A stretch of DNA of 64,000 nucleotides from positions 13,764,501-13,828,500 of the forward strand of contig OX485808.1 of the NCBI GenBank assembly GCA_950295325.1, written 5' to 3'. The position numbers and the translations under genes were made by a program. Below, one piece after another: positions 1-10,640 of the stretch (positions are counted from its first letter, which is position 1; each line of letters starts with the position of its first letter). This stretch comes from Polytrichum commune. Lineage: Eukaryota; Streptophyta; Polytrichopsida; Polytrichales; Polytrichaceae. Below the pieces are notes generated by a model. It saw only the letters and a list, made by a program, of their open reading frames with translations, was not told the origin of the DNA and made no database searches.

Positions 1-1890
1 ATGCTGGAGAAGATGAAAAGACAATAAAATAATGCCTTAAGAAGTCTTGACCGGCCGTAGTGTAACCACCTATAGGAGAAGTGTATTGGACAACTTCACC
101 AAGAGGAGAAGTCCACTGGACTACTTCACAAAATGGTCATAGCCAGCCATAGTAGAAAGCTTACCCCCTAAATGACCATTGTATTGATCTTTATAAAAAC
201 TATATTGATCAAATAAATAAAATGTATATGGAAACGTTTTAGAACTTCTTTCATGACAATAATTTATTTGAAAATGTTCCACCTCTATAATACATCCAAA
301 TTAAGGTAAATAAGTAGGTAACATTATCTTCTTATTGAATTTTAAAGAAATCACATGTTGGTATAGTCCAATTTCGTTAATACGACACTTGTTTATACGA
401 CACCCTCAATATTACCACATATTTTTACGAGACCAAACTTTTTAGCTCAAAACTCCCTCTTTTATATGACTACAACACTCGATAATGCAACATATAGAAT
501 CTCCGTTTTGTCATATTAAAGAGGTAGTTTATGCTAGAATTCCTTTCATCTATATAATGTACATCTAAAATACATCCATTTTCACTTGGGAACTTCACTT
601 ATTGCTAGGAACTTAATGGTAATTAGAGTTACTAGGGTAGAATGGACATGGTTAGGGTGAGAGTGGCCTCTTGCCTAGTATGTTGCCTTGTACACGGGTA
701 ATATAATATCACCAGTATCTTGATGTTAAACGTTATGCATCATTGTTGTCTAGTTTCTTACTAGAGAACTCTTTATATTTTGGTGTTAATGAAATTATTA
801 GTTTCCAAAAGTTAGATGGGACTTTAGATAAGATGACAGTTGCTAACTTGGGTAGGCAACACCAAAGAACTTTGGAACCTTATTTTAAGAGTTCTTGAGA
901 ATATTTGTAATTGTTTGGAGTTATAATTTATTATTTCATACCATCTATATTGCTTAAACTTGTTGTATATATTTTTAAGCTCATGTTACTTATGTTTTCG
1001 TATTCCCTCAATAATATGACAACTTTACATCATTTGTCATATTAATGAGAAGACGGCACCTCGATAATATGACAATTTTTGTATTTCCCAAAAATGTCAT
1101 ACTAAAGAGGGAGAACAATAGTGCAAAGATTTCTCTCGGGGCGATCACACCCCCTTACTTTTCATAACCACATGCGATAAAAGTTTGCTACCCTATATTA
1201 TATGCCATATATAATTTTAAAAATGATGATATTTTTCTACATATGCAAAACCATTGATAGTATCTTTTGTATATGTTTTTTTGAAATTTTCAGGCATCTT
1301 AAATTTTTAAAGTAATTTTTTTAGTTCAATTTTGCATCATTCTAGTTAGAAACAATATGTTTTATTAAAAATATAAAATAAGAAACCCGTCAAATTTGGT
1401 TACCTTTTTTTACTATGTGATATTGTGCATATCTACTCATGAAAAACAATTGATAAAATTTTGACCCATTTTGGTGATGCTTTATGTAAAAAGTAGATTT
1501 TCTTTTAATCGCACATGGTGTGTTATTTTGATAATGGAGTGCACCCCCCGAGAGATTTCTCTAAGGAAGGAATATTTTATTGAAGTTGGAGTTCTCTGGT
1601 TTCCAAGTTTCTTGTCCGAGGCTTTGAGGTTGCCCAAGAAACTTGACCTCCGGAGAACTCCCCTTGGAAAAAGTGTGGCCACGTTGCCAACCATGTCATT
1701 TATTCATCCATGTACAAAGTTCTCCACCAAAGGACTCTTGGCCGTAGTGTAAACCACCACCGGACAAGAGTGTCACTCTCGGCCAATCAAATTTCAAAAT
1801 TCCCCTAGAATTCATGACCAGAGGACTTCTCCACCGTAGTGTAAAGCGGCCCTAAATAAGTATGCCTAGCAATTTGGTTCAACACTTTTA
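1..1890. other. Gene-free repeat-rich segment
   Basis: No open frame here resembles a known protein and no spliced gene could be built. The block is AT-rich. It holds short inverted repeats around 1011-1110 and fragments ending in AGTGTAAAGCGGCCCTA near 1838-1854. Those fragments resemble the ends of the GGGCCGTTTTACAC elements seen at 51.6-52.2 kb. A related GGCCGTAGTGTAA string occurs near 52-64 and again near 1740-1752, which suggests an old, rearranged element. Confidence 0.5.
1011..1106. repeat. Two adjacent hairpins sharing AATATGACA
   Basis: AATATGACAA at 1014-1023 is matched by its exact reverse complement TTGTCATATT at 1035-1044, giving a 10-bp stem with an 11-nt loop. Directly after it, ATATGACAATTTTT near 1067-1080 can fold on AAAAATGTCATA near 1091-1103. 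Similar CTCGATAATGC and GTCATATTAAAGAGG pieces lie at 478-525. Most likely these are remnants of a small palindromic repeat. Confidence 0.5.
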
Positions 1891-2765
1891 ATGAGACAAA
1901 ATAAACATAAATATTTGTGCGTTCTCCAATTTTTACAAATTGTGAATGGTCAATGTAGATTAGAATGCACAAGCAAGGATCGGAGTTGGGACCAACTCCC
2001 TCTGAAAGTGATTGAGATCAGATGGGTAGCCGTGGATGATGTTGTCTATGTAAAACATTATTCATTCATCCTTGTTCCTTCCTTCTATGCTTGATTCTGA
2101 ACAACCTTCTAGAAAGACAACAATAAACTTAAGTATTTGTTGCATTCTTCAAATTCTATGATATGTGAATCCTTGACAAAAGATTAGAATGCATGAGCAT
2201 GGATTGGGGTTGGGGGCCTGCCCCCATGACCTTGATCGTGACAAAATGGATGACCGTGGATGATGTTGTTGACATGGTACATATTTCATTCATCCTTGTT
2301 CTTTCAGTGCCGAGTATTGCATACAACAATTTTTGGAGACAAATCAATGTAAAATATAGTAACATCCCTCAAATCATTCTGTGAAATTGTGAGTCCTCCA
2401 TAGAAATCAGAATGCCTAGGTAGGGATTAGGATTGGGACCAACCCCCATGACTGTGACCGTGACTAGATGGGTGACCGTGGACAATGTTGTCTACAGAGA
2501 CAAGCATCCATTCATTGTGCATTTTCCAATTGCGAATCCGCTCGACAGAGCTCACAATGCCTGTCATGCTGGATTGGGGACCAGTTCCCATGACCGTGAC
2601 CGTGGCAGGTGACCGTGGATGGTGTCATCTACAGAGAACATTATTGTTCATTCATCCCTCTTCCTTCCTTCTGCGTCTGGCAATCCGAACAGCATTTTTA
2701 GAGGGACGAAGTAGTAAACTTAAGTATTTGTTGTTGCATTCTCCAAATTCTGCGAGCAACATCGA
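1890..2765. repeat. Degenerate ~220-bp tandem array upstream of cornichon
   Basis: Two landmarks recur. The first is AACTTAAGTATTTGTTGCAT followed by TCTCCAAATT, near 1905, 2126, 2350 (diverged) and 2718. The second is GATGATGTTGTCTA, near 2035, 2258, 2480 and 2617. Intervals are 223, 222 and then a shortened 137 bp. Each unit also carries GATTAGAATGC, a GGGACCA block, ACCGTGACCGTG and a CATTCATCCTTGTTCCTTCC tract. The last unit ends only about 35 bp before the cornichon start codon, so the array forms its proximal promoter or leader. A weak further piece (TTTAGTAAACTTAACTACAA) lies in intron 1 near 2888. Confidence 0.75.
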
Positions 2766-2797
2766 AACGTCGGCAGGAACAGCAGGATTAGGAGGCC

Positions 2798-4917
2798 ATG
2801 GCGTGGGACCTCCTACTCTGGATCTTCTGTTTCTTTGCTGTGGCTTCGCTTCTTGGAATCCTTATTTATCAGGTTTGATGCTTGCATGTTTAGTAAACTT
2901 AACTACAATTTTTGTTGGCAGTATCTTGAGTTGAGCCATCCCTTGTCTGCAAAGAGCAAACAATCATGGGTACCCAGTGAGGTTTTGTTTCGAGAAATTC
3001 TACGTATGTCATGGTACAAGAAATTTGAACGAGTCGTTCTCCATGAGTAGGTCTAATGAGCGTCCTACAATTTCTTACTGCCATTTAGTTCTTCGGAGCT
3101 TGGAGGCGGTTGAGGGAATATTTTTTTGGTGATTCGATGTTATAGACAGACCCTGAGGTTAAGGACCTGAAGAAGTTTCCTCTACGGCGGGGGTGCTGTC
3201 AAGGGTTTTTTTTTTTTTTTTCGGGTCTTGGACTTTGGGAAGACATGAGAAGTTTTCTGGAAAATTAGGGTTATGTCATAAACTCACAGATTCTTGAGGA
3301 ATTGGAGGAACAATCTTTATTATGGAGCTTGAGTTCTTTTGTTCTAATCATCTACTTTCATTTCAGAATCAACTGGGGGGATTTTTCACTTATGATGTTA
3401 TGTCTACTTTTGGTGTTATATTCTGGCCCGAGGCAAATTTTCCAACCTGAATTTAGGGGTTCAGACGGTGGAAGTGCCTGCGGGGTTATTTAGTTCATTC
3501 GAGTCCGAGTTTGATTTACAGTATAGGTTCGGGAAGTTCAAAAGGAGCTGAGAATATGGATTTGTGAGTTGTTGAGCTCGCTGAATCGTATCAGAGATGT
3601 TACCATCTTAATTGTGTCTGGCTCAGGCTCAATCATCCAGAAAATATCATAAGTTTTGGCTTTCTTTATGCAAGGTTTGATGTAGGTTATGTTTCGTAGC
3701 CATTTGGTTTTGTAACGTTGTGCAGTTCTGACCCCTTGTTTTGATTGGCAGTTGATGTGCTTGTCGGACCTTGAATTCGATTACATCAACCCATTTGATT
3801 CCTCGTCTCGCATCAACATATTCGTTCTTCCTGAATTTGCTATACATGGGGCCCTCAGCTGTTTTTTCCTCCTTACAGGCCACTGGCTTTTGTTTTTGCT
3901 GAATGCGCCCCTCATCTATTACCATGGCCGTTTGTAAGCTTTCTCTCCTACCTCTATTTAGTAGTTCGTTTCGAATGTCAATTTTGGGACAATTTCTGAG
4001 CTATGTAGTCATTTCTAGATTTTTTTAAAGAATATACATATCGAGAGGCATTACAATTTAGGGCCACTATACACACAGACCATGAACATGAATTTATTAG
4101 GGCTCTTGAAACTCATCCAAAGGCGGTACTGTAGGAAATTGAAATTCAATTTTGCATGGTCACAGGCCTCAGGTGTGGTGTTAGACATACGTGACCAGGC
4201 TTGCAACCAAATGCTATTTCATTACTATCCTGTGCAAGTGGGCCCTTGCATGCAATAAGTCATAATAAATCAAGGGTTCTGATATTCCGAAGTGTCATGG
4301 TCTACCGGTTTTGTGTTTGACCCACCTCTTTGAGGCAGACTTGACGCAAACTCCAGAAGACCATGATTTTTTTTCTTCCATTTCATGCCAAGTAGGACTC
4401 CATGTACGATTTTTATCCATTCAAACTTCTTTGGTCCTTTAGGCCCTCATGTTTTCCCATTACACCCTGTGTAACTTTTGTGCATTTGGCTCATGGTGGA
4501 TAGGTACATGAGACATCAGCACTTGCTTGACGTTACTGAAATTTTCAATCTGCTGGACCGCGAGAAGAAGTACCGGCTCGTCAAGCTTGCATTCTACCTC
4601 CTCCTTTTCTTCATTGCTGTATATAAGTAATTTTTCTGCACCTTCACCTACATGATTCTTATGCGCTTTCCCCTGTTTGGGACATCTAAAATCCTATATT
4701 GAGGTGGGTACCTGAGACCTTGTAAAACTTTTGAGTGGCTCTTGAAGCCCTCAGGTTCTATCTCATCTCCATGACCAGGTAATATGGTTACTTCCATACT
4801 ATCTGGGATTCATGTGATGGATTATTCATGACGTTGTATCTATAAACTTTGATGTCTGCACATTAAATGCTTGTCACCCGCTTTGACAGGATGTTGATGG
4901 TCGTCATCGTTCTATGA
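2798..4917 (+). CDS. Cornichon family ER cargo receptor
   Basis: Cornichon proteins are small three-span ER membrane proteins that load transmembrane cargo into COPII vesicles. Four exons join in frame: 2798-2872, 3752-3933, 4504-4626 and 4890-4917, giving 135 aa, the usual family length. Residues 1-25 (MAWDLLLWIF...) form the first membrane span. Exon 2 carries the family signature, with CLSDLEFDYINPFDSS at residues 28-43, then PEF and the second span with LLTGHW at 65-70. Exon 3 has LLDVTEIFN (93-101) and the start of span three. All introns are GT-AG. The last exon adds only nine codons; if its donor at 4627 were not used, a TAA at 4628 would end a 127-aa form. ATG 2798 lies in a good context (GGCCATGGC). 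The strict family is clear; the cargo is unknown. Confidence 0.93.
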
Positions 4918-5691
4918 GAATTTACTTGATGGCTGTTTTGGGTGAGCACCTTTGCTCTCTTGTGTGGATATACTGTGAATATCTTAGGCATTTCTAGTAA
5001 ATAATGAATCTCCCTGTACTCGAGAAGACACTACAGATTCGGCAAAGTGTCTTTGCAGCAAGGTATCAAGTAGATGCTTGCAGCTTAGTAGATATATTAC
5101 TTTTTGACAAATATCACCCATTTACTTTCTGGGAGTTTTCTGGCTTATGGCTGCCCAAGTTGAGGCTGAATTGGTGGAGAGTTCTATGTTTGAGTATTGC
5201 AGGTGATTGATTATAATCATCTGATCTTTTCGTTCCATGACCAATCATCTCCTGGTGTTCAGGATATTGTGTGTGATGATGTCTTTGATCCTCAATGTTC
5301 AATTTTGGATTCTGGAACTTCCTTGTGGTAAACCAATAAGATTGAGAGATGCTGGATTTTGTTTAATTTCATGAACACTCATGATGAAGAATGTAATTCT
5401 CAATTCATGGCTTGTTTCTTTAAGATGTCATACTTAGCTGTATGTATGTGGGGGATGTGATGGCAGGTTGGTGGTGGCAGCAGTCTTTTTGATCTTGGAA
5501 CATGAAAATGCAGCTGAGACTGCAAGTGGCTTTACAGGGCTGCACTCGGACATGTGAATTTAGGTCTACCCTTGAATACAGCCCGGTAAGTTGTTCCTTG
5601 ATTAGTGGATATTGTTTTTCTAAACTTTCGTCTTTGTTTTTCAAGGTGATGGTCACTTTGATGAGGGTCCTTTTTTCACAGGAGCATAATA
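4918..5691. other. Cornichon 3' flank, no gene seen
   Basis: This segment presumably holds the 3' UTR of the cornichon gene. An AATAAT-type signal lies near 4999-5004, but the cleavage site cannot be fixed. Open frames here have no recognisable similarity and no plausible splice partners. Confidence 0.4.
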
Positions 5692-6045
5692 GAATTATTC
5701 TTTAATTTGATGGGACTTGTTCATTGGGAGTTTTGTCCCTTGTGATTTTTTATTGGCTATCTTGAATACAATATCAATAATTTCTTTCCACTTGTGGTGC
5801 AAGCTTGGAGGTACTGTTTGAATTTGAATGAAGAGCAACCTAGTTTGATTATTGAGAGCCAAAATGAAGCATCTCTTGGCATGCCAAAATGAGTTTGACC
5901 CTCAATGAACCAATATAGAATGTTTTACATTCAAATCTCTATGCTACCTCCAAGCATCTACCGAAAACTTACCAAACATGGAAGGTGTTGTATGCAGAAC
6001 AACCAACTCCCAACCAAAAGTCATGTTGAGTTAGAGGATAACTCT
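5692..6045. mobile_element. Fold-back MITE family A, copy 1
   Basis: About 354 bp, bounded by diverged GAATTATTCTTTAATTTGATG on the left and its complement-like GTTGAGTTAGAGGATAACTC on the right. The whole element is an imperfect palindrome: GCAAGCTTGGAGGTACTGTTTGAATT near 5801 pairs with the arm ending GCTACCTCCAAGCAT near 5957. The centre reads GGCATGCCAAAATGAG. It shares its terminal and inner segments with copies at 7263 and 20711. It has no coding capacity. Confidence 0.7.
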
Positions 6046-7262
6046 AATAAGTACACCAAAGCTGATTTCTTTGATAGGAAGCATCTAAATTTCTCAGATA
6101 TTATACGAGACCTTGAGAGGCAATGCCACATTATTGCTTGTGGTCCCATTCTATTTATCTTTTTTTTTCTTACCTCAAATGACGCTCCAGAGTTCTACGT
6201 GAGGATGGAGGTGATGGATTCTGCGCTGAAGGATTGAGATGGCGGGTGTCCTATCTCTGTAACAATTGAGTAGCAACGAAATATTGGAATCTGGTTCCGA
6301 CCCCAGTAGGCAGCAGGCAAGTCCTGACATTTTCACTTCCTGCTGTCAGTTTGTTATTTGCTTATAGCACTTCTCAAGATTTTACATTTTCAACCATCTC
6401 ACATGATAAATTAATTGGAGTTTGGGATGGGTTTCAATTTATTCTGTCCTCTTTAAATTTTATTGAGATCTTGCTTCTTTGGGCATGCTTATATTGCTGC
6501 TGTAGTTTTTCAACAATGAAACCAATCTCTCCTCATTGACACTATAGGTGCCTTGGTGCTTGTGCATGCACAGGCATGAAATAAAGGATGATTGTAGCAA
6601 AGTTCTAAAATATCATCTACTGCTTTTTTATGGGATGGAATATTCTTAAGTGCTCTTTAGGCATTGTAATATGTAGCAGAAAGGTGTGAGTACATTCATG
6701 AATCTATTCCTGGATTGGCTGCGTGGGATCTAAGAATCCAGTGTGTGTTTTGCATGGGTGCAGGTAGGGCAATTAATGTTGTTTGAGAGCAACATCAGCA
6801 ATGTTCCTTCCTCTCAACAGCTCTATTCGAAACCATTTCATATAGACTCTTATTCTCCAGAAGGAAGGGATGTTACCTGTAATTTTTGGGAGGACATCCC
6901 AATCTGCTTGCACAGTCTTGTACAGAACAAGTTCACCTTCTTCAGTCAACATGTTAAAACATATGCAGCATGGACTTGTTGTCAAAGCAGGTACAGTAAC
7001 ACAATCATGAATTCATTTTGTTTAGTCACTAGTACTATTTGGAGCTTAATGCTCTCTCTTTACAATTTTTGTGTGTGTGTGAATACAGACCCTCGCTTTC
7101 GCAGACTAGAAAAATAGATGATGCCAACTACTTTATTATACTGAGACGCCACACAAATATATAATCAAATTTTGCACACTATTCTGCTGGCACATTAGGC
7201 TGCCCAGAATAAGCTGAATCCACATTTCAGATAACGTCCAGTTGAATTAGGTGGACAATAGA

Positions 7263-7614
7263 AGTTATCCTCGAACTCAACATGACTTTTGGTCAGGATT
7301 AGATGTTTTGCATGCAGCACTTCTCATGTTTGGTAAGTTCTTTGTGCATACTTGGAGGTAGTGTGGAGGTTTGAACAAAGAACGTTCTATATCAGTTAAT
7401 TGAGGGCCAAACTCATTTTGGCATGTGAAGAGGTGCTAGATTGACTTCAGCCCTCAATGCGGCAAAATAAGTTGCTCTTCGTTGAAATTCAAACAGTCTT
7501 TGAGCATGCACCACAAGTGGAAATAATTTATTAATATTGTATGCAAAACAACCAATGGAAATTCATAGGGGACCGAATCCAGGCAAAAAGTCCCATTGAG
7601 TTGAAGGATAACCC
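7263..7614. mobile_element. Fold-back MITE family A, copy 2
   Basis: It starts AGTTATCCTCGAACTCAACA and TGACTTTTGGTC, and ends AAAAGTCCCATTGAGTT and GAAGGATAACCC, so the terminal inverted repeats exceed 25 bp with few mismatches. Inner arms (CTTGGAGGTAGTGTGGAGG and the complement of the CAAACAGTCTTTGAGCATGC region) continue the palindrome. The central part GGCCAAACTCATTTTGGCA is almost identical to copy 3. Confidence 0.75.
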
Positions 7615-9145
7615 TTAATAACCCTCAATAGGAACTTTGAAAGCTCAAAAACCTCCCTTGGACGTTAGGGTGGGACGAGAGATATTGATGTATCTTTACA
7701 TCCAAGGTGTCTTTGTAATTGAAAGGTGGATAGTTCCTCATATTGGTGCAATCTGTGTGTTCTAGTGTAGAGTTTGTCCAAGAGCAATTGTCTCCTACAA
7801 ACCCTCTCCCATGCTTTGCCCTTCAATTTATTTCTCCCCTGGTGCCACACAGAAACTACAAATAGAATAGGACCAAAGAGAGTAAACCATAACCAAAGTG
7901 ACATAGGATATTCCTCGAGGAAGAATCCCTGTAGTAGGTGTTCATTTTTTTATTTTTCTTTGGGGAGATCGATGGCTATAGATGTAAATCCAACTGTATA
8001 AAGGGAAGGTGTAGTAGGGTACAAATCACCTCAAAAATTTTGAACCATCCATTTTCTTTTTCAATAATTTTTTTTGCATCGAAAGCACCTGTCAGTATCG
8101 AACAACTTGCAGGGTTTCTTGAGATTTTTCTCACCTCATTCCTTGGTATGGCCAGCAACACTCCAAATTTCACGGCAACTTCAACTAAGAAATTTGAGCT
8201 CCACATACTAGCTCCCCTCTCCACTAGAAAAATTTGCAAAAATTACGAAACGCTGTTGTACTCTATGTCATGTGCATAGGGTTGTTGGAAACTACAAATG
8301 GAAGAGCATCTCTTACATAAATTTGGGAGAATTTGTGAAGTGAGAAATATGCAAATCCAAGCGGCCGCAACACAACCCATAGCAAGTGCAACATCAGAAA
8401 AAATTCGAGCCACTTTGAGTGGCTAGATCTTGGGCCAACGAACTCTTGCCACTCGGATGCTAAGAGATTTAGAAACACTATTGTTTTGTGCTGTGACATG
8501 GTATTGCAGGATAGCCTAAAGCCTTCAAGCTTCATAGAAATTACAGTCCAACCTCAAATTTGTTGTTTTTGGTGTCATTGGGTTGATTTCACATATTTGT
8601 ATAATCGCTCTTTATTGAATTTTTCTAGAACAATTGGGCAAATGCCTTCAAATTCGGATTGAAAACAATCAAGGACAGTTTTTGTCCTCCATGTCACTTT
8701 GGAATTAACCACGCCTTGTATGGTACACGATATTAGTCCTATTAGTGTGGATTTAATTAATGTGGGCCATACTATTTTTCCACCCTCACTAATACAACCA
8801 TTTTAGTGTAGTTGTTGATACTTTGAACAATGCATTTATGCGTACATGTTCACAACACCTATCATTCATTGTGGAGGGTGAACACATCATTGTTATCATT
8901 TCATAGCATAGCCCTCATGTCACGTTAATGTGCCAACATACGAGTCCGTGTACATTCTTGACCATGCACCTTACCTTTGATGACTGGGCCAAGACTTCAC
9001 AACATCCTTGAAGGTGAAGACGACGGAAACCTTGAAAAAGCTTGGAGGTTTCCTTTTATAGATGATTTGACCCCCTAAAGTAGCATCGAAGGCCCGGAAT
9101 CATGCTAAGAGCATCAAATTGTGAATGATTCTTTTACAAATGTAT
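7615..9145. other. Gene-free segment
   Basis: I see no gene. Near 8740-8815 a fragment ATTAGTGTGGATT...GTGGGCCATACTATTTTTCCACC belongs to the AGTGTGG repeat family that is longer at 14.5 and 17.3 kb. The rest is AT-rich with no structure I can name. Confidence 0.4.
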
Positions 9146-9148
9146 TAG

Positions 9149-9888
9149 TAAGGAAGATGGGTCTTAAATGGTTCCTTTTTCTTACTAGCCCACTTCTCCT
9201 AGTATATGAAACAAGGGATGAGTACAAGATGTTTTGCAATTTCAAATCAAGGGTGTAGTCACTTTCCTCCATAACATTACTAAGTAGCTAGATTATAGTC
9301 TCTTTCCAAAAAAAAAGAGGTTGTGAAATAAGAATTTTAATACATTATAGCTACTTGTCAAAAACCCTGGGTACAACCATAAATGAGGAATCTTGGAATT
9401 AAAGGAGAATCATACTTTCTCCATACCTAGTTCCATGGAATGCAGCCAAGGAGTTGAGTGATGTTACGTCAAAAATTCTTGGAGCTCATGTGAATATTGT
9501 AGAGGGCTCCCTATTTCATATGTACATGTGTCGGAATGTAGTTTCCATGTGGGATACAAGTGGGTTGTGGCTAATGTGAGCATGACACGTGGCATATGGG
9601 GGGGGGGTTGTTTCGTGTTAGAATAGAGAGCCCTCTACAATATTTTATCATTATCAAAGTGAGTATTTTTGTGCTCAATGAATGGTCATACAAGTCTCCC
9701 CCCCCCCCTTCAAATTATGTTGACTATGTAACCTAGAAAAGTTATTATATTTTGAGCATGCAATCCAATCTCTTATAAAAACACATATCTTTTAGTATCC
9801 GTTCTTGAAGTTATGGCAATCCATATACCACTCAAAAGTAGGTGTTCATTTAAGAAATGTGAAATAGAATAAGGGTTGTTTACTTTAG
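9149..9888. mobile_element. MITE family B copy carrying nested insertions
   Basis: The ends resemble the family B terminus CTAAGGTAGA (left AGTAAGGAAGATGGGTCTTAA, right GGGTTGTTTACTTTAG). Inner blocks shared with other copies include GTAGTCACTTTCCTC, GGAGCTCATGTGAATATT, AGTCTCCCCC, TTATGTTGACTATG and GAGCATGCAATCCAATCTCTT. Other complete copies are ~350-376 bp, whereas this one is 740 bp. The excess is explained by a 140-bp element at 9499-9638 and by a further ~190 bp between about 9276 and 9470 that the other copies lack. Confidence 0.7.
9499..9638. mobile_element. 140-bp MITE nested in family B
   Basis: The left terminus GTAGAGGGCTCCCTATT matches the complement of the right terminus AATAGAGAGCCCTCTAC with one mismatch over 17 bp. 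Both sides are flanked by AATATT (9493-9498 and 9639-9644), a likely 6-bp target-site duplication. Copies of the host repeat near 40.48 kb (CTCATATGAATATTC) and 61.44 kb show the unoccupied site. A 10-G run lies at 9598-9607. It is non-coding. Confidence 0.85.
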
Positions 9889-9979
9889 GGGTTTCATTGG
9901 ACACTTTTACATTCATGACAAATATATGAAGATTGAAGACCCCACTAAGATAAATGTGCATAATTTGGATATTATAGTA

Positions 9980-10115
9980 CGTCTTTTAGATTTATGCTCT
10001 TAGATTCACACCTAACTACATACCTATCACTCAAATATAGGTGTCCAATTATTGCTATCTTGGAATTAGACATGTCTAACTTACCTAATAAGGCTATCAC
10101 ATAGCCTTTCTTCTC
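9980..10115. repeat. Partial family B end
   Basis: CTTAGATTCACACCTAACTA, CATA...CACTCAAATATAGGTGTCCA and GGAATTAGACATG match the right-hand part of family B copies. The left part is missing. Confidence 0.6.
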
Positions 10116-10299
10116 TCAATGAGTTGACGTAAAATGTCACCTCTTTATATCGGACTCCAAATTATGATAACTTATGCATAGTATGCTTATAACCAAGAGA
10201 AATCCTCCCAAGATCCTCATCTCCTTCATGTCTATAATTTTCCATAATCCAAAGTGTCAAGAGTTCCTATGTGCAGAACAAAATTAACGTGTATTTGAA

Positions 10300-10640
10300 T
10301 TACACACTTTACTTTTATTTGATTGTGTGAAAAGTGACCGTACAAAAGCTTAACTCATTTATCAAAATGCATGTTTTTAATTGGTTGAAGTTCTTCATGT
10401 TGTTAAAGACTTGGGTTCAAGTAAACAACATGAGTGGCCTTGGCTGCAAATGCATACTTGATATATTGATCATCAATGTCACATACAACTATGTTTTATT
10501 TCCTCCTGGACATAAGATAATGCACTAGATAAATAAATAAATAATTTGTAAATAAATAACCAGACAAACAAATAAGAATGTTTTTAAGATTTGCTAAGGA
10601 TTTGCATAAATGGTGTAGATAGGTTGCACATTTGGGTCCC
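10300..10640. repeat. Diverged direct repeat pair, copy 1
   Basis: Shared blocks with 13510-13825 include GTTGTTAAAGACTTGGGTT, GGCTGCAAATGCATAC, TTGATCATCAATGTCA and GACATAAGATAATG, in the same order and orientation 3.2 kb apart. It is an unclassified dispersed repeat with no terminal repeats that I can define. Confidence 0.55.

Noticed and set aside
4504-4630. Cornichon ending at TAA 4628
   Set aside because: Possible as a variant, but a GT donor within the codon and an in-phase exon at 4890 restore the usual family length.
5905-6237. 110-codon open frame as a gene
   Set aside because: It overlaps the fold-back MITE and has no similarity or splice context.
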